A DNA stretch of 64,000 nt. It comes from JANWXD01 sp037446115 (GTDB lineage Bacteria > Acidobacteriota > Terriglobia > Bryobacterales > Bryobacteraceae). Of the stretch, positions 43,372 through 52,080 are shown piece after piece. The DNA is taken from the NCBI GenBank assembly GCA_037446115.1, contig JBBIJF010000001.1, positions 62,001 through 126,000 on the forward strand, in the 5' to 3' direction. Position 1 is the stretch's first letter. Each line of letters starts with the position of its first letter. The position numbers were made by a program, and so were the translations under genes. A model generated the notes under the pieces. It was not told the DNA's origin and made no database searches. It saw only the letters and a list, made by a program, of their open reading frames with translations.

Positions 43372-44331
43372 ATGCTGGCGGTCCACGTGGAAGATCGAAG
43401 GGTCCAGGTCCGGCGCAAACCACGCCCACGCCCGCGGCCGGGGTTCGCGCTCCTCCGGCTCCTTGCAGGCGGCATCTGCAACACGGACCTCGAGTTGCTA
43501 CGGGGCTACTACGGCTTTCGGGGCACTCCCGGACACGAATTCGCCGCCGAAGTCGTCCAGGCGGACACACGCGCGCTCATCGGCCGTCGCGTCGTGGGCG
43601 AGATCAACCTCGCCTGTGGCCGTTGCGAGTGGTGCCGGCGAGACCTGGGCCGCCATTGCCCCAACCGGACCGTCCTCGGCATCGTGCGCCATCCCGGAGC
43701 CTTCAGCGAATGGTTCACCCTTCCCGAGCGTAACTTGCATCTCCTCCCCGAAGAGATCCCCACCGAGCATGCCGTCTTCGTCGAACCTCTGGCCGCGGCC
43801 TGCGAAATCCTCGATCAACTCGCCATTCCGGGCGGTGCCCGCGTCGCGGTGCTGGGCGACGGCAAACTCGGGCTGCTGGTGTCGCAGGTTTTGCGCGCCC
43901 ACGGCGCCGAAGTGCATCTGTTCGGCCGTCATGAGCACAAGCTCGCTCTGGCCGCAGCTGCGGGGATCGAGACGTTTCGCACCTCCCGCCGGCCGCGTGC
44001 GGCTTACGACTGGGTCATCGAGGCGACAGGGTCGCCGCAAGGCTTGCGTGAGGCCATAGAGATGGTACGGCCGCGAGGCACCGTAGTCCTCAAGTCCACG
44101 ATGCACGCAACCGTGCCGGTGGACACGGCTCCGGTGGTCGTCAACGAAATCACCCTGCTCGGCTCGCGCTGCGGGCGGTTCGAGCCGGCCATCGAACTGC
44201 TGCGCTCAGGCAGGGTGCGCGTGGCGGAAATGATCTCCGACCGCTTCCCACTCTCGCAAGCCCGGCGAGCCTTTGCGCGGGCCGCCGAGCCGGGGGCGTT
44301 GAAAGTGCTCCTGACGCCTGACCGGCTATGA
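43372..44331 (+). CDS. Zinc-dependent alcohol dehydrogenase-family protein
   Basis: A 319-residue medium-chain dehydrogenase/reductase. The catalytic zinc ligands include C36 in GGICNTDLELL and H55-E56 in GTPGHEFAAEV. Structural zinc cysteines are C82, C85, C88 and C96 (CGRCEWCRRDLGRHC). The NAD(P)-binding loop is VAVLGDGKLGLL, where the usual GxGxxG is GDGKLG. It is somewhat short of the 340-350 residues typical of the family. It probably oxidises an alcohol or polyol (threonine- or sorbitol-dehydrogenase-like); the substrate is not known. The 3' end overlaps the convergent AhpD-like gene by 6 bases. Confidence 0.82.
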   Translation: MLAVHVEDRRVQVRRKPRPRPRPGFALLRLLAGGICNTDLELLRGYYGFRGTPGHEFAAEVVQADTRALIGRRVVGEINLACGRCEWCRRDLGRHCPNRTVLGIVRHPGAFSEWFTLPERNLHLLPEEIPTEHAVFVEPLAAACEILDQLAIPGGARVAVLGDGKLGLLVSQVLRAHGAEVHLFGRHEHKLALAAAAGIETFRTSRRPRAAYDWVIEATGSPQGLREAIEMVRPRGTVVLKSTMHATVPVDTAPVVVNEITLLGSRCGRFEPAIELLRSGRVRVAEMISDRFPLSQARRAFARAAEPGALKVLLTPDRL

Positions 44332-44733
44332 ACAAGGCTGCGTCCGGAACGCCTCGTCAATCTCCACCTGATAGCCCGAAGCCAGCCGGTTGGTCTGGTT
44401 AGCCAGTCCCACGACAGCCATCAGCTCGGCGAACATTGGTTCGGTCATGCCCGCTCTTCGTGCCGCGGCAGTGTGCGAGGCGATACAGTATGCGCACTGG
44501 TTGGTGACGCTCACCGCCAGGTAAATCATCTCCTTGGTGACGGCATCCAGGGCCCCGGGCGCCATCACGGCCTTGACGCTCTCCCACGTACGGTGGAGCA
44601 GGGCCGGATCGTGTGCCAGCGCCTTCCAGAAATTGTTGACACGATCCGTCTGCCGGGTGGCCATGATGTCGTCATACACCGCCCGCACTTCCGGTGCAGC
44701 GTCCTCGTATTCGATCAGTCCGAAGGTCGCCAT
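44326..44733 (-). CDS. Carboxymuconolactone decarboxylase-family (AhpD-like) protein
   Basis: A 135-residue all-helical protein of the AhpD/CMD family. The redox-type motif CAYCIASH has C80, C83 and H87, as in AhpD-like peroxidase-related proteins, so a thiol peroxidase or alkylhydroperoxidase-like role is likely. The start MATFGLIEYED has an excellent ribosome site GGAGGGGAG 5-13 bases upstream, unlike many genes here; an upstream extension of the frame was rejected. A TACAGT -10-like box lies about 19-24 bases upstream. It is divergent from korA, with 260 bases between the starts. Confidence 0.85.
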   Translation of the reverse strand: MATFGLIEYEDAAPEVRAVYDDIMATRQTDRVNNFWKALAHDPALLHRTWESVKAVMAPGALDAVTKEMIYLAVSVTNQCAYCIASHTAAARRAGMTEPMFAELMAVVGLANQTNRLASGYQVEIDEAFRTQPCS

Positions 44734-44775
44734 GAAACTCCCCTCCGCAACACTGTAACAACACGCCGGCGGCCC

Positions 44776-44805
44776 TTGACACGGGCAGCGGACCGGGTGT
44801 CTAAT
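44776..44805 (+). promoter_or_regulatory. Promoter of korA
   Basis: A perfect TTGACA (44776-44781) is followed after 18 bases by TCTAAT (44800-44805). It would start transcription near 44812, leaving a leader of about 180 bases before korA. The leader contains a short ORF. Confidence 0.6.
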
Positions 44806-44858
44806 CAAGACTGATTTGGCAGTCCAACCGAGGGGCAAGGGGATGGTTGGCGCAGCCC

Positions 44859-44921
44859 ATGGTGAGCGAAAACATCTGGGAGTTCCACGTGCCCGCGCCG
44901 CTGAGTTTACCCTTCCTTTAG
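44859..44921 (+). CDS. Possible 20-residue leader ORF before korA
   Basis: An ATG at 44859 opens a frame of 20 codons (MVSENIWEFHVPAPLSLPFL) ending at TAG 44919-44921, inside the korA leader. A second ATG-started frame overlaps it from 44843. There is no strong ribosome site. It could be an upstream leader peptide for regulation or simply a chance frame. It is listed because the strong promoter and long leader are unusual for this window. Confidence 0.2.
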   Translation: MVSENIWEFHVPAPLSLPFL

Positions 44922-44993
44922 GTACTGTCCCGCCCGCCCCCCGGGTTTAGCCGCATCGGAAAGACCAGCGGCCAAGCGTCTGGGGAGGTGGCT

Positions 44994-46994
44994 ATGACGG
45001 AAGTCACCGTCGGTATCGGCGGCGCCGCCGGCGACGGTCTGGACAAGACCGGTGACACGCTGGCCCGCACCGCCGCCCGTCTGGGATTGCACGTTTACGC
45101 GTACAACAGTTACCAGTCTGTGATCCGCGGGGGGCACATCTGGCTCCGCGTGCGGATCGGCCAGGATAAAGTCCAATGCCACGGCGATCACCTGAACGCG
45201 CTGATTGCGCTCAACCAGGACGCCATCGAGCGGCATGCGCCCGAGGTCGAGCCGGGCGGGGTCATCCTGTTCAACACGGACAAGCTGCGCGTGAACACCG
45301 CGCTTCAGGACCATGTCGCGACCCTGCCGCTGCCGGTGGCCGAGCTGACTGCCCCATTCGGGCGCATCCAGCCGATTATGCAAAACACCGTCGCGCTGGG
45401 GGCCCTCCTGTTCCTGCTCGAGCTGGAATTTGACGTGGCCGCCAGCGTGTTAGCCGACACGTTCGCCCACAAAGGCAAGGCCGTGATTGACCAGAACGTG
45501 GGGTTGTTACGGGCCGGCTACGACTACGCGCGGGACCGGTTCGTTCCGTTGGGTCTGCGCTGGGAATTTTCCCGCAAGCGCCGCCCGTTCATTACGGGCA
45601 ATGAAGCCTTCTCGATCGGGGCGGTGGCGGCAGGCTGTAAGTTCTACTCCGCCTATCCCATGACACCCGCCTCCTCCATCCTGCACTGGATGGCGGCCCA
45701 CGCCGATCGCTGCGGCATCGTGGTCAAACAGTGCGAAGACGAGCTCGCCGTGGTCAACATGGCCATCGGCGCGGGCTTTGCCGGAGTGCGCGCCATGTGC
45801 GGCACCTCCGGGGGCGGCTTCGCGCTCATGACCGAGGCCATCGGGCAGGCGGGCATGATCGAAGCTCCGGTCGTGATCATCCTGGTTCAGCGCGGCGGCC
45901 CGTCCACGGGAATCCCGACCAAGACCGAGCAGGCGGACCTGAACCAGGCGCTGGGTGCTTCGCAGGGCGATTACCCCCGCATCATCATCGCCCCTACACA
46001 CACCGCCGACTGCTTCCATTCCGCCGTGGAAGCCTTCAACCTTGCCGAAAAATACCAGCTGCCGGTGATCCTCATTTCGGATCTGCTTCTATCGGAACAC
46101 CCCGAGACGGTGGACCTGGAGCTGCTGCCCCACCGCGTGCCTGTGGATCGCGGCGACATCGTCACCGAGTGGGATCCGGCCAACGGAACGTACAAGCGCT
46201 TTGCCTTCACCGCATCCGGGGTCTCGCCCCGCGCGTTGCCGGGGACGCCGAACACGCTCTACGTGGCGGCCACGGACGAGCACGACGAGGAGGGAATTCT
46301 CATCAGTGATGTCTTCACCAACCCTGCCGTGCGCCGGAAGATCGCGGAAAAGCGCATGAAAAAGATGGCCCTGGCGCTGAAGGATCTTCCCGCGCCGGAA
46401 CTGGAAGGCCCCCTGGATGCCGAGGTCACGCTCATCGGTTGGGGCTCCTCACGCGGCGTGATCCGCGAAGCTATCGCTCAGCTGGCGGCGCACGGCGTGC
46501 GCGCCAATCACCTCCAGATCAAGTACATTCTCCCCTTCCATGCAGACGAGGTGCGAAACATCCTCAGCCGCGCCCGCCGTAGGATCTGCGTCGAGGGCAA
46601 CGCCACAGGCCAGTTCGCCCGCCACCTTCGCGCAGAAACGGGTATCGGCGTAGACCATCTGATCCTGAAATACGACGGCGAGCCGTTCGAACCCCGGCAG
46701 ATCACCGAGCAGGTGCTGGCCATTCTCGAGGGCCGGCCGCGCACACCGGACGTTACACTGCCGGAAGCTCGCGAGATCGCCTACCATTACATCCGCACGC
46801 ACTTAAGTGAGGACGTACGGCCCGGCAAGATCGAGAAAATGCCGGGCGACGGCATCCCCGAGCCGGTCTGGTGCATCCAGATCGTGGACCGCGACACCGG
46901 TGATCCGCGCGGGGAACTGTTCGTCGGCGTCCAGACGGGTTCGACCTATTCCTGGCAGCCGGCGGGCCTACAAGCCCGTTCGGCCCACAGCTGA
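44994..46994 (+). CDS. korA: 2-oxoacid:ferredoxin oxidoreductase, alpha subunit (gamma-alpha fusion)
   Basis: A 666-residue protein that fuses the gamma domain (about 1-185, starting VTVGIGGAAGDGL) to the alpha pyrimidine-binding domain (about 200 onward, with ITGNEAFSIGAVAAGCKFYSAYPMTPAS and RGGPSTGIPTKTEQADL). With KorB it oxidatively decarboxylates 2-oxoacids such as 2-oxoglutarate, passing electrons to ferredoxin, or runs in reverse in reductive cycles. The fusion is typical of the KorA type in aerobic bacteria. The start ATG 44994 has GGGGAGG at 44982-44988; the GTG at 44988 overlaps this site and is rejected. The substrate (2-oxoglutarate versus pyruvate) cannot be fixed from sequence alone. 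Confidence 0.92.
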   Translation: MTEVTVGIGGAAGDGLDKTGDTLARTAARLGLHVYAYNSYQSVIRGGHIWLRVRIGQDKVQCHGDHLNALIALNQDAIERHAPEVEPGGVILFNTDKLRVNTALQDHVATLPLPVAELTAPFGRIQPIMQNTVALGALLFLLELEFDVAASVLADTFAHKGKAVIDQNVGLLRAGYDYARDRFVPLGLRWEFSRKRRPFITGNEAFSIGAVAAGCKFYSAYPMTPASSILHWMAAHADRCGIVVKQCEDELAVVNMAIGAGFAGVRAMCGTSGGGFALMTEAIGQAGMIEAPVVIILVQRGGPSTGIPTKTEQADLNQALGASQGDYPRIIIAPTHTADCFHSAVEAFNLAEKYQLPVILISDLLLSEHPETVDLELLPHRVPVDRGDIVTEWDPANGTYKRFAFTASGVSPRALPGTPNTLYVAATDEHDEEGILISDVFTNPAVRRKIAEKRMKKMALALKDLPAPELEGPLDAEVTLIGWGSSRGVIREAIAQLAAHGVRANHLQIKYILPFHADEVRNILSRARRRICVEGNATGQFARHLRAETGIGVDHLILKYDGEPFEPRQITEQVLAILEGRPRTPDVTLPEAREIAYHYIRTHLSEDVRPGKIEKMPGDGIPEPVWCIQIVDRDTGDPRGELFVGVQTGSTYSWQPAGLQARSAHS

Positions 46995-47006
46995 AGGAGG
47001 CAAACC

Positions 47007-47888
47007 ATGGCGACGGTAGTCGAACTGCCGATTGAAACCTACGTCGGGCCGGTGGAGCCGGACTGGTGCCCCGGCTGCGGCGATTTCGGCGTCTTGAAGG
47101 CTGTGAAAATGGCCGCCGGCCGCGCCGGAGTCCACCCGAAAGACTTAGTGGTCGTCTCCGGGATCGGCTGCTCGTCCAACTTGCCCGGCTTCATCCATGC
47201 CTACGGCGTCCACTCCCTGCACGGCAGGGCCGTTGCCGTGGCCAGCGGTATCAAGCTCGCCAATACGGACCTCAAGGTCGTCATCACGGGCGGAGACGGC
47301 GACGGCTACGGGATCGGCATCGGCCATTTCATTCACGCCATGCGCCGCAACCTGGATCTCACCTACGTGGTGATGAATAACCAGATTTACGGACTCACTA
47401 CCGGGCAGGCCTCGCCGACCACCATGAAAGACATGCGCACGAAGTCTACTCCGCGCGGCAACGCGGAACTGCCCATCAACCCCATCGCTCTGGCTCTGGT
47501 TTCCGGCGCCACCTACGTCGCCCGGGGATTCTCAGGGGATCCGGACCACATGGCCGGCCTGATCGCAGGCGGCATGCTGCACCGGGGCTTCGCCCTGATT
47601 GATGTCTTCAGTCCCTGCGTGACTTACAACAAGCTCAATACCTACCCGTGGTTCAAACAGCGCGTTTACAAGCTGGACAAGGAGCCCGGCTACAACCCTT
47701 CCGACGTCATGAGGGCGCTCGAAAAATCCTTCGAGTGGGGAGACCGCATCCCCATCGGTTTGTTTTATCAGGATGAGCAGCCCACCTATGAGGACAGCGA
47801 GCCCGCACTCCGGCAGGGCCCTCTGGTACGCCAGAAGCTGGGTCTCGAAGAAGAGGTGTTCCGCGGCCTGCTCGAAGAACTGATGTGA
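47007..47888 (+). CDS. korB: 2-oxoacid:ferredoxin oxidoreductase, beta subunit
   Basis: A 293-residue subunit carrying thiamine diphosphate and one [4Fe-4S] cluster. Likely cluster ligands are C21, C24, C55 and C204 (WCPGCGDFG, GIGCSSNLPGF, FSPCVTYN). The TPP/Mg motif is GDGDGYGIGIGHF at 96-108 with the NN at 124-125. AAGGAGG at 46993-46999 is a strong ribosome site. It starts 12 bases after korA and forms its operon. No ferredoxin gene is adjacent. Confidence 0.94.
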   Translation: MATVVELPIETYVGPVEPDWCPGCGDFGVLKAVKMAAGRAGVHPKDLVVVSGIGCSSNLPGFIHAYGVHSLHGRAVAVASGIKLANTDLKVVITGGDGDGYGIGIGHFIHAMRRNLDLTYVVMNNQIYGLTTGQASPTTMKDMRTKSTPRGNAELPINPIALALVSGATYVARGFSGDPDHMAGLIAGGMLHRGFALIDVFSPCVTYNKLNTYPWFKQRVYKLDKEPGYNPSDVMRALEKSFEWGDRIPIGLFYQDEQPTYEDSEPALRQGPLVRQKLGLEEEVFRGLLEELM

Positions 47889-47924
47889 ACCGCTTGCCGG
47901 CCCTGGGCCGGCAGGCGCGGCGGT

Positions 47925-49331
47925 TCAACGCCGCCGGCGGGGCGGTCTCTGATGGCCCAACTCCAGGCGCAGCTCAGGCGTTTGCAGGCGTGAGCCGAGC
48001 GCGCGCGCAAGCATCTCGCCCGCGGTTTCATCGAGCGGCCTGGCAGACTGGTAGCGGATCCGCACAAGCGGTCCCTGCGGCGAAAAACCGAGCTCGTAAT
48101 CCAGCAGTTCCCCGCCAGCGGCGGGCCACAGCTCCTTGAGCGGACCCTCCAGGCGCGGCAGGAGTTCTTTGTTCAGACTTCGCAAATCCCGCGGCGGCTC
48201 TGCCGGACGGGGCGGAGTCGCCAGGCGCGCTCGCAGGAGCGCAAGTTCCTCCTCGCTGGCCACGCGGCGCACCTGGATGGAGGCATCCTTGCCGGTGCGC
48301 CGGATAACGAACCGCTCCGCCTGGCGGATCTTCTCCGGTGCGATCTCGCCGGCAACCACCAGCCGCACCAAGATCCGGTCCGCCGTAAAGTCCGTCTCCT
48401 GGGAGACCACGGTGGCCGCCGGAGCGATCAGCCGCACAGCCTCCCGGACCGCCGCGCGACTCGCCACTTCGTCCCGGAGTTGGAGCAGAGATTGCCGCAG
48501 GGGCACGAACAGCACGACGAGGAGGGTCACCAGCATCACAATCCGCCAGTGCAGCTTGCCGATGTCTCCGAACGCCCGCGCCAGGCGCGTGTGCCGTAGC
48601 AGCGCATACAGCCGGTCCTGGCTGGCGCGCGCCAGAATCGCTTCGTCAATTGACCGGCGCACGGCCGGGGCGTCCATGCGCACCAGAAAGAACACCAGAA
48701 ACGCACTGGCCGTGATCGCCACCAGATTGGTGAGAAACAGCAGCGAGGCTCCGGAAACAATGTCTGCTGCAAAGCCGCTGCCCACTCCGAAGCCCACCGT
48801 GCACAGCGGGGGCATCAGCGCCACGGCGACGGCTACTCCGGGCAGCGCCGTGACCCCGCCGCCGGCCCCTCCGCGGCATACGACGATCGAGCCCGCAAGA
48901 CCGGACAGCAGCGCCACGCCTAGGTCCAGCAGATTGGGCTTGGTGCGCGCCACAATCTCGGCGGTGGGCCATTGAAACGGCAACAGCCACACCAGCCCGG
49001 CGGAAAACAGCACCGCAACCGCGACGCTCAGCAGGATGTTCAGCAGCGACTTTAGTCCCAGGTAAAGGTCCGCCGCCGCCAGCGCCAGGCCCGCAGCCAG
49101 AATCGGGCCCATCAGCGGCGAAATCAGCATCGCCCCGATCACCACCGCCGGACTGTTCAGCACCAGGCCCAACGTGGCGATGCCCGCCGACAGGATCAGT
49201 TCCACCCAGTAGCTGAAACTGGCGATTTCCGCCGCTTCGAACACGGCAAGATACGTATGGGACTTGGCGTCGGGTTGAATCCGCAAAACGCGTTCGATCT
49301 GCTCGCGCAGCACTCCGGAGGGGAGCTTCAT
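47925..49331 (-). CDS. DUF389 (TIGR00341-like) membrane protein
   Basis: A 468-residue membrane protein. The DUF389 core has about seven hydrophobic helices and the conserved text VVIGAMLISPLMGPILAAGLA, plus VALLSGLAGSIVVCRGG and MPPLCTVGFGV. A large soluble C-terminal part (about 300-468) follows the last helix. The family's role is unknown. I chose ATG 49331, with GAGG just upstream; an upstream start at 49373 would add 14 residues. It converges on korB with 36 bases between the stops and has no evident operon partners. Confidence 0.82.
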   Translation of the reverse strand: MKLPSGVLREQIERVLRIQPDAKSHTYLAVFEAAEIASFSYWVELILSAGIATLGLVLNSPAVVIGAMLISPLMGPILAAGLALAAADLYLGLKSLLNILLSVAVAVLFSAGLVWLLPFQWPTAEIVARTKPNLLDLGVALLSGLAGSIVVCRGGAGGGVTALPGVAVAVALMPPLCTVGFGVGSGFAADIVSGASLLFLTNLVAITASAFLVFFLVRMDAPAVRRSIDEAILARASQDRLYALLRHTRLARAFGDIGKLHWRIVMLVTLLVVLFVPLRQSLLQLRDEVASRAAVREAVRLIAPAATVVSQETDFTADRILVRLVVAGEIAPEKIRQAERFVIRRTGKDASIQVRRVASEEELALLRARLATPPRPAEPPRDLRSLNKELLPRLEGPLKELWPAAGGELLDYELGFSPQGPLVRIRYQSARPLDETAGEMLARALGSRLQTPELRLELGHQRPPRRRR

Positions 49332-49437
49332 GTCCTCAAGATTAGCGAAGGCTGCGCGCACGTGGCGCCGCAAGTGTCTTCGACCCGTTGTGGGGTGGCC
49401 GGTGATTCAGCGGGAGCCGAAGCGCATGTCCCGCGTC

Positions 49438-49878
49438 TCAGCGTCTCTCAGCCAGAGGGTCCCGGAGCGGCAGGCCCGGAAGCGTCACAAAGCGTGCGTC
49501 GTGCGTCCACAGCTCGGTGGCTCCATTTTCAAACGCGATGAGTGCGATCTGCACGTCGAAAATCCGGGGACCCTGGATTCGCAAGTCCGCTGCAACCCGG
49601 GCCAGCCTTTCCCAGAAACCGTCCCGAGGCACCCAGACGACGGCGCCTCCCCCGTGCACGAGACCGGAGAGGAAATCGCGCGCCTGCCGGGGAGTGGACG
49701 GACCGCCGGCGCAGGCCGGATGGGTCACGATACTCCAGAATTCGGCCAGGCATGGCGCAGGGATGCCCCAGCCTTGGGGGGCCCTGCTCGCCGTTTCCAA
49801 GGCGCGCCGGGCAGCGCGGTGCTGCGGCACTCCTGCCCGGTGGGCGTAAATCAGCAGATTGGTGTCAAGAGCGATCAA
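49438..49878 (-). CDS. vapC: VapC-type PIN-domain toxin
   Basis: A 146-residue PIN-domain ribonuclease, probably a tRNA- or rRNA-cleaving toxin. The four acidic active-site residues are D5 (LDTNLLI), E46, D108 (FDVQIAL) and D127 (THDARF). The start is a TTG that overlaps the vapB stop as TTGA, so toxin synthesis depends on antitoxin translation. It is the second gene of a standard antitoxin-toxin pair. It is read in the same direction as polX upstream, but vapB has its own promoter-like sequence. Confidence 0.88.
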   Translation of the reverse strand: MIALDTNLLIYAHRAGVPQHRAARRALETASRAPQGWGIPAPCLAEFWSIVTHPACAGGPSTPRQARDFLSGLVHGGGAVVWVPRDGFWERLARVAADLRIQGPRIFDVQIALIAFENGATELWTHDARFVTLPGLPLRDPLAERR

Positions 49879-50117
49879 GCCTGCCGTGCCAGCCAGTCAT
49901 GCATGCGCTCCCGGTCGGCAACGTCCAACCCCGGAGGCAGACCGCCGCGGGCCACAGTCCACCGAATGCGCCGACTGTGCCGGAACGGGTTCCGCCGCGC
50001 CTGCAGTTCGCGCCGCAGTCCTCGAGCCAGCAGCTCCCGCAGAGTAACCCGTTCCTCCGCCGCCCTTTTCTTGGCAGCGATAAGCAGCTCGTCGGGAAGG
50101 TCGACGGTGGTCTTCAT
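49875..50117 (-). CDS. vapB: VapB-type ribbon-helix-helix antitoxin
   Basis: An 80-residue antitoxin. The N-terminus MKTTVDLPDELLIAAKKRA is a ribbon-helix-helix DNA-binding motif. The C-terminal half (HSRRIRWTVARGGLPPGLD) should wrap the toxin active site. ATG 50117 is preferred; an in-frame ATG at 50129 would add four residues. TATTAT lies 10 bases upstream, overlapping an inverted repeat, so autorepression by the VapBC complex is likely. It overlaps vapC by 4 bases. Confidence 0.88.
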   Translation of the reverse strand: MKTTVDLPDELLIAAKKRAAEERVTLRELLARGLRRELQARRNPFRHSRRIRWTVARGGLPPGLDVADRERMHDWLARQA

Positions 50118-50127
50118 ACGGTTACCC

Positions 50128-50146
50128 ATAATACCATAAATATGGT
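50128..50146 (-). promoter_or_regulatory. vapBC promoter and operator
   Basis: TATTAT (50133-50128 on the minus strand) is a -10 box 10 bases before the vapB ATG. Abutting it is the perfect inverted repeat ACCATA-AA-TATGGT (50133-50146), a likely operator for the ribbon-helix-helix antitoxin. The spacing implies a nearly leaderless vapB message. Confidence 0.6.
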
Positions 50147-50182
50147 TCACAACCGCCTCCGCACCCCGAGACCCAGCCCCGC

Positions 50183-51922
50183 TCAGGTCCGCGATCCGCC
50201 CCTCAAGAGCTTCTCGAACTCCCCAAGTGGCCGCGTGTTCATGACGTCGGCTGCTTCCAGCCATCCCCGCCGCGCCATCAGCACGCCGTAGCGCATGTTG
50301 GCCAGATGCTTGGGATGGTGCGCATCCGTCGAGATCGTAAAGCGGCAGCCACGCGCACGCGCCGCGCGCAGCAGCGTCGCATGCAGATCCAGACGCTCGG
50401 GACTGGCATTGATCTCCAGCCACACACCCCGCCGTGCCGCTTCTTCCGCCACGCGCTCAAAATCATAGGAAAACGCCTCACGGTGCAGCAGCACGCGCCC
50501 GGTCGGATGCCCCAGAATGCGCAGGTGCGGGCACTCCAGGGCCTTAAGCAGCCGGTCGGTCATCTCGGCGGGCTCGAGATTCATATAGCTGTGGACGCTG
50601 CCGACCACGAGATCCAGCTCGGCCAGTGCGTCCTCGGCCAGGTCCATGGAGCCGTCTCGCCGGATGTCGCATTCGATGCCTGAGAAGACGCGAATCCCGA
50701 GACCATTGCGGTTCAACTCCCGAACCCGTCGCGCAAATGCTACGGCACGCTTCTCGTCCAGCCCGTTGGCCATGGCCAAGGCCTTCGAGTGGTCCGTGAT
50801 GGCGATGTACTCATAGCCCATCACCTTGGCCGCCTGCGCCATCTCTTCGAGCGTCACTCGCCCGTCGCTTTCCACCGTATGCATGTGCAGGTCGCCCCGG
50901 ATATCCCCAAACTCGACGAGCTTCGGCAGGCGACCTTCTTCGGCGGCTTCGATCTCCCCCTGGTTTTCTCGGAGTTCCGGAGGGATCCATGCCAGGCCCA
51001 GCTTGTCGTAGATCTCCTCCTCCGTCTCCCCGGCCATCTTGCGCTCGTCTTCGGCGCGAAACAGCCCGTACTCGCTAAGCTTGTACCCCATGCGCACGCA
51101 GCGCGTCCGCAGCGCGATGTTGTGCTCCTTGCTCCCCGTGAAGTACTGCAGCGCTGCACCGTAGCTTTCTGCCGGCAGCGCGCGCACGTCCACTTGCAGC
51201 CCTTCAAGCCCGTACCGCACGCTGGCCTTGTTCGGCCCCCGGGCCAGCACCTCGCTTACCTTGGGGTGGGCCACAAGGCGCTCGATGGCCTGTTCGGCTT
51301 CCGCACCGGTCACGAGCAAGTCCAGATCGCCCACGGTTTCCTTGCCGCGGCGCAGGCTGCCGGCGGGCGTGATGCGCTCAAGTCCCGCAACGCCGGCACG
51401 GAGGTATTCGGTCAGTTCCCGGGCCACCTCATCCGCGAAGTTCAGCAGGAACCGCCCGGCGCGCTGGCGGTACTGAGAGATCGAACGCAGAATTTTTTCT
51501 TCGAGCTTGGCGCCCATGCGCGGCAATACGCGCAGCTTCTGCTCGCGGCACAGCCGCTCCAGCCCGTCAATCGTGCTCACCCGGTAGTGCTCCCAGATCA
51601 ACGCAATGCTCTTCGGACCGAGGCCCTGGATCTTGAGGAGCTCGAGCGCCGTCGGTGGGTATTTTTCGAGGAGCTTGTCGCGCCGTTCAAACGAACCGCG
51701 CTCGAGGATCTCCTCGATCACGGTGGCCAACCCTTTGCCGATGCCCGGAATGTCCGTGAGCTTGCGGTTGGGATCTTTGACAATGTCTTCCACGCGCTCC
51801 GGGAGATTCTCGATGGCGGAGGCGCCGTTGCGGTAGCTGCGAACCCGGAAGGGATCTTCGCCGGCGATCTCCATCAAGTCGGCTGTCTCCGCGATCAGCC
51901 GGGCGATTTCACGGTTCTCCAT
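50183..51922 (-). CDS. polX: DNA polymerase/3'-5' exonuclease PolX
   Basis: A 579-residue bacterial family-X DNA polymerase fused to a PHP exonuclease domain, acting in gap-filling repair. The N-terminal helix-hairpin-helix motifs are KLTDIPGIGKGLATVIEEI and KIQGLGPKSIALIWEHY. The polymerase catalytic aspartates are in GDLDLLVTG. The PHP domain begins at GDLHMHTVESDGRVTLEEM and contains AITDHSKALAMANGL. A TAGAAT hexamer ends 14 bases before the ATG. The gene precedes vapBC on the same strand with 65 bases between. Confidence 0.94.
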   Translation of the reverse strand: MENREIARLIAETADLMEIAGEDPFRVRSYRNGASAIENLPERVEDIVKDPNRKLTDIPGIGKGLATVIEEILERGSFERRDKLLEKYPPTALELLKIQGLGPKSIALIWEHYRVSTIDGLERLCREQKLRVLPRMGAKLEEKILRSISQYRQRAGRFLLNFADEVARELTEYLRAGVAGLERITPAGSLRRGKETVGDLDLLVTGAEAEQAIERLVAHPKVSEVLARGPNKASVRYGLEGLQVDVRALPAESYGAALQYFTGSKEHNIALRTRCVRMGYKLSEYGLFRAEDERKMAGETEEEIYDKLGLAWIPPELRENQGEIEAAEEGRLPKLVEFGDIRGDLHMHTVESDGRVTLEEMAQAAKVMGYEYIAITDHSKALAMANGLDEKRAVAFARRVRELNRNGLGIRVFSGIECDIRRDGSMDLAEDALAELDLVVGSVHSYMNLEPAEMTDRLLKALECPHLRILGHPTGRVLLHREAFSYDFERVAEEAARRGVWLEINASPERLDLHATLLRAARARGCRFTISTDAHHPKHLANMRYGVLMARRGWLEAADVMNTRPLGEFEKLLRGGSRT

Positions 51923-51936
51923 GATGCCTGTCTCAA

Positions 51937-51942
51937 ATTCTA
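51937..51942 (-). promoter_or_regulatory. -10-like hexamer before polX
   Basis: TAGAAT on the minus strand ends 14 bases before the polX ATG at 51922, giving a leader of only about 7 bases. No Shine-Dalgarno site or -35 box is clear. Confidence 0.4.
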
Positions 51943-52080
51943 CGGCGGCGTCTGGTCACCGAGCCTGGGCCTCGTCCCCCGGGGCCAGCGCGGGACAGCA
52001 GGCCGATCGGCGCACGGCTGGGCCGGTTCCGGCCGTCCCCCTGGCGGGCTTGGGAGCGCAGCTATCCGCAGGCCGGCCCC

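Noticed and set aside
42080..43570. A 496-codon minus-strand frame overlapping thrC in another phase.
   Set aside because: It is a shifted shadow of thrC; the threonine synthase frame carries the PLP lysine and zinc-ribbon motifs.
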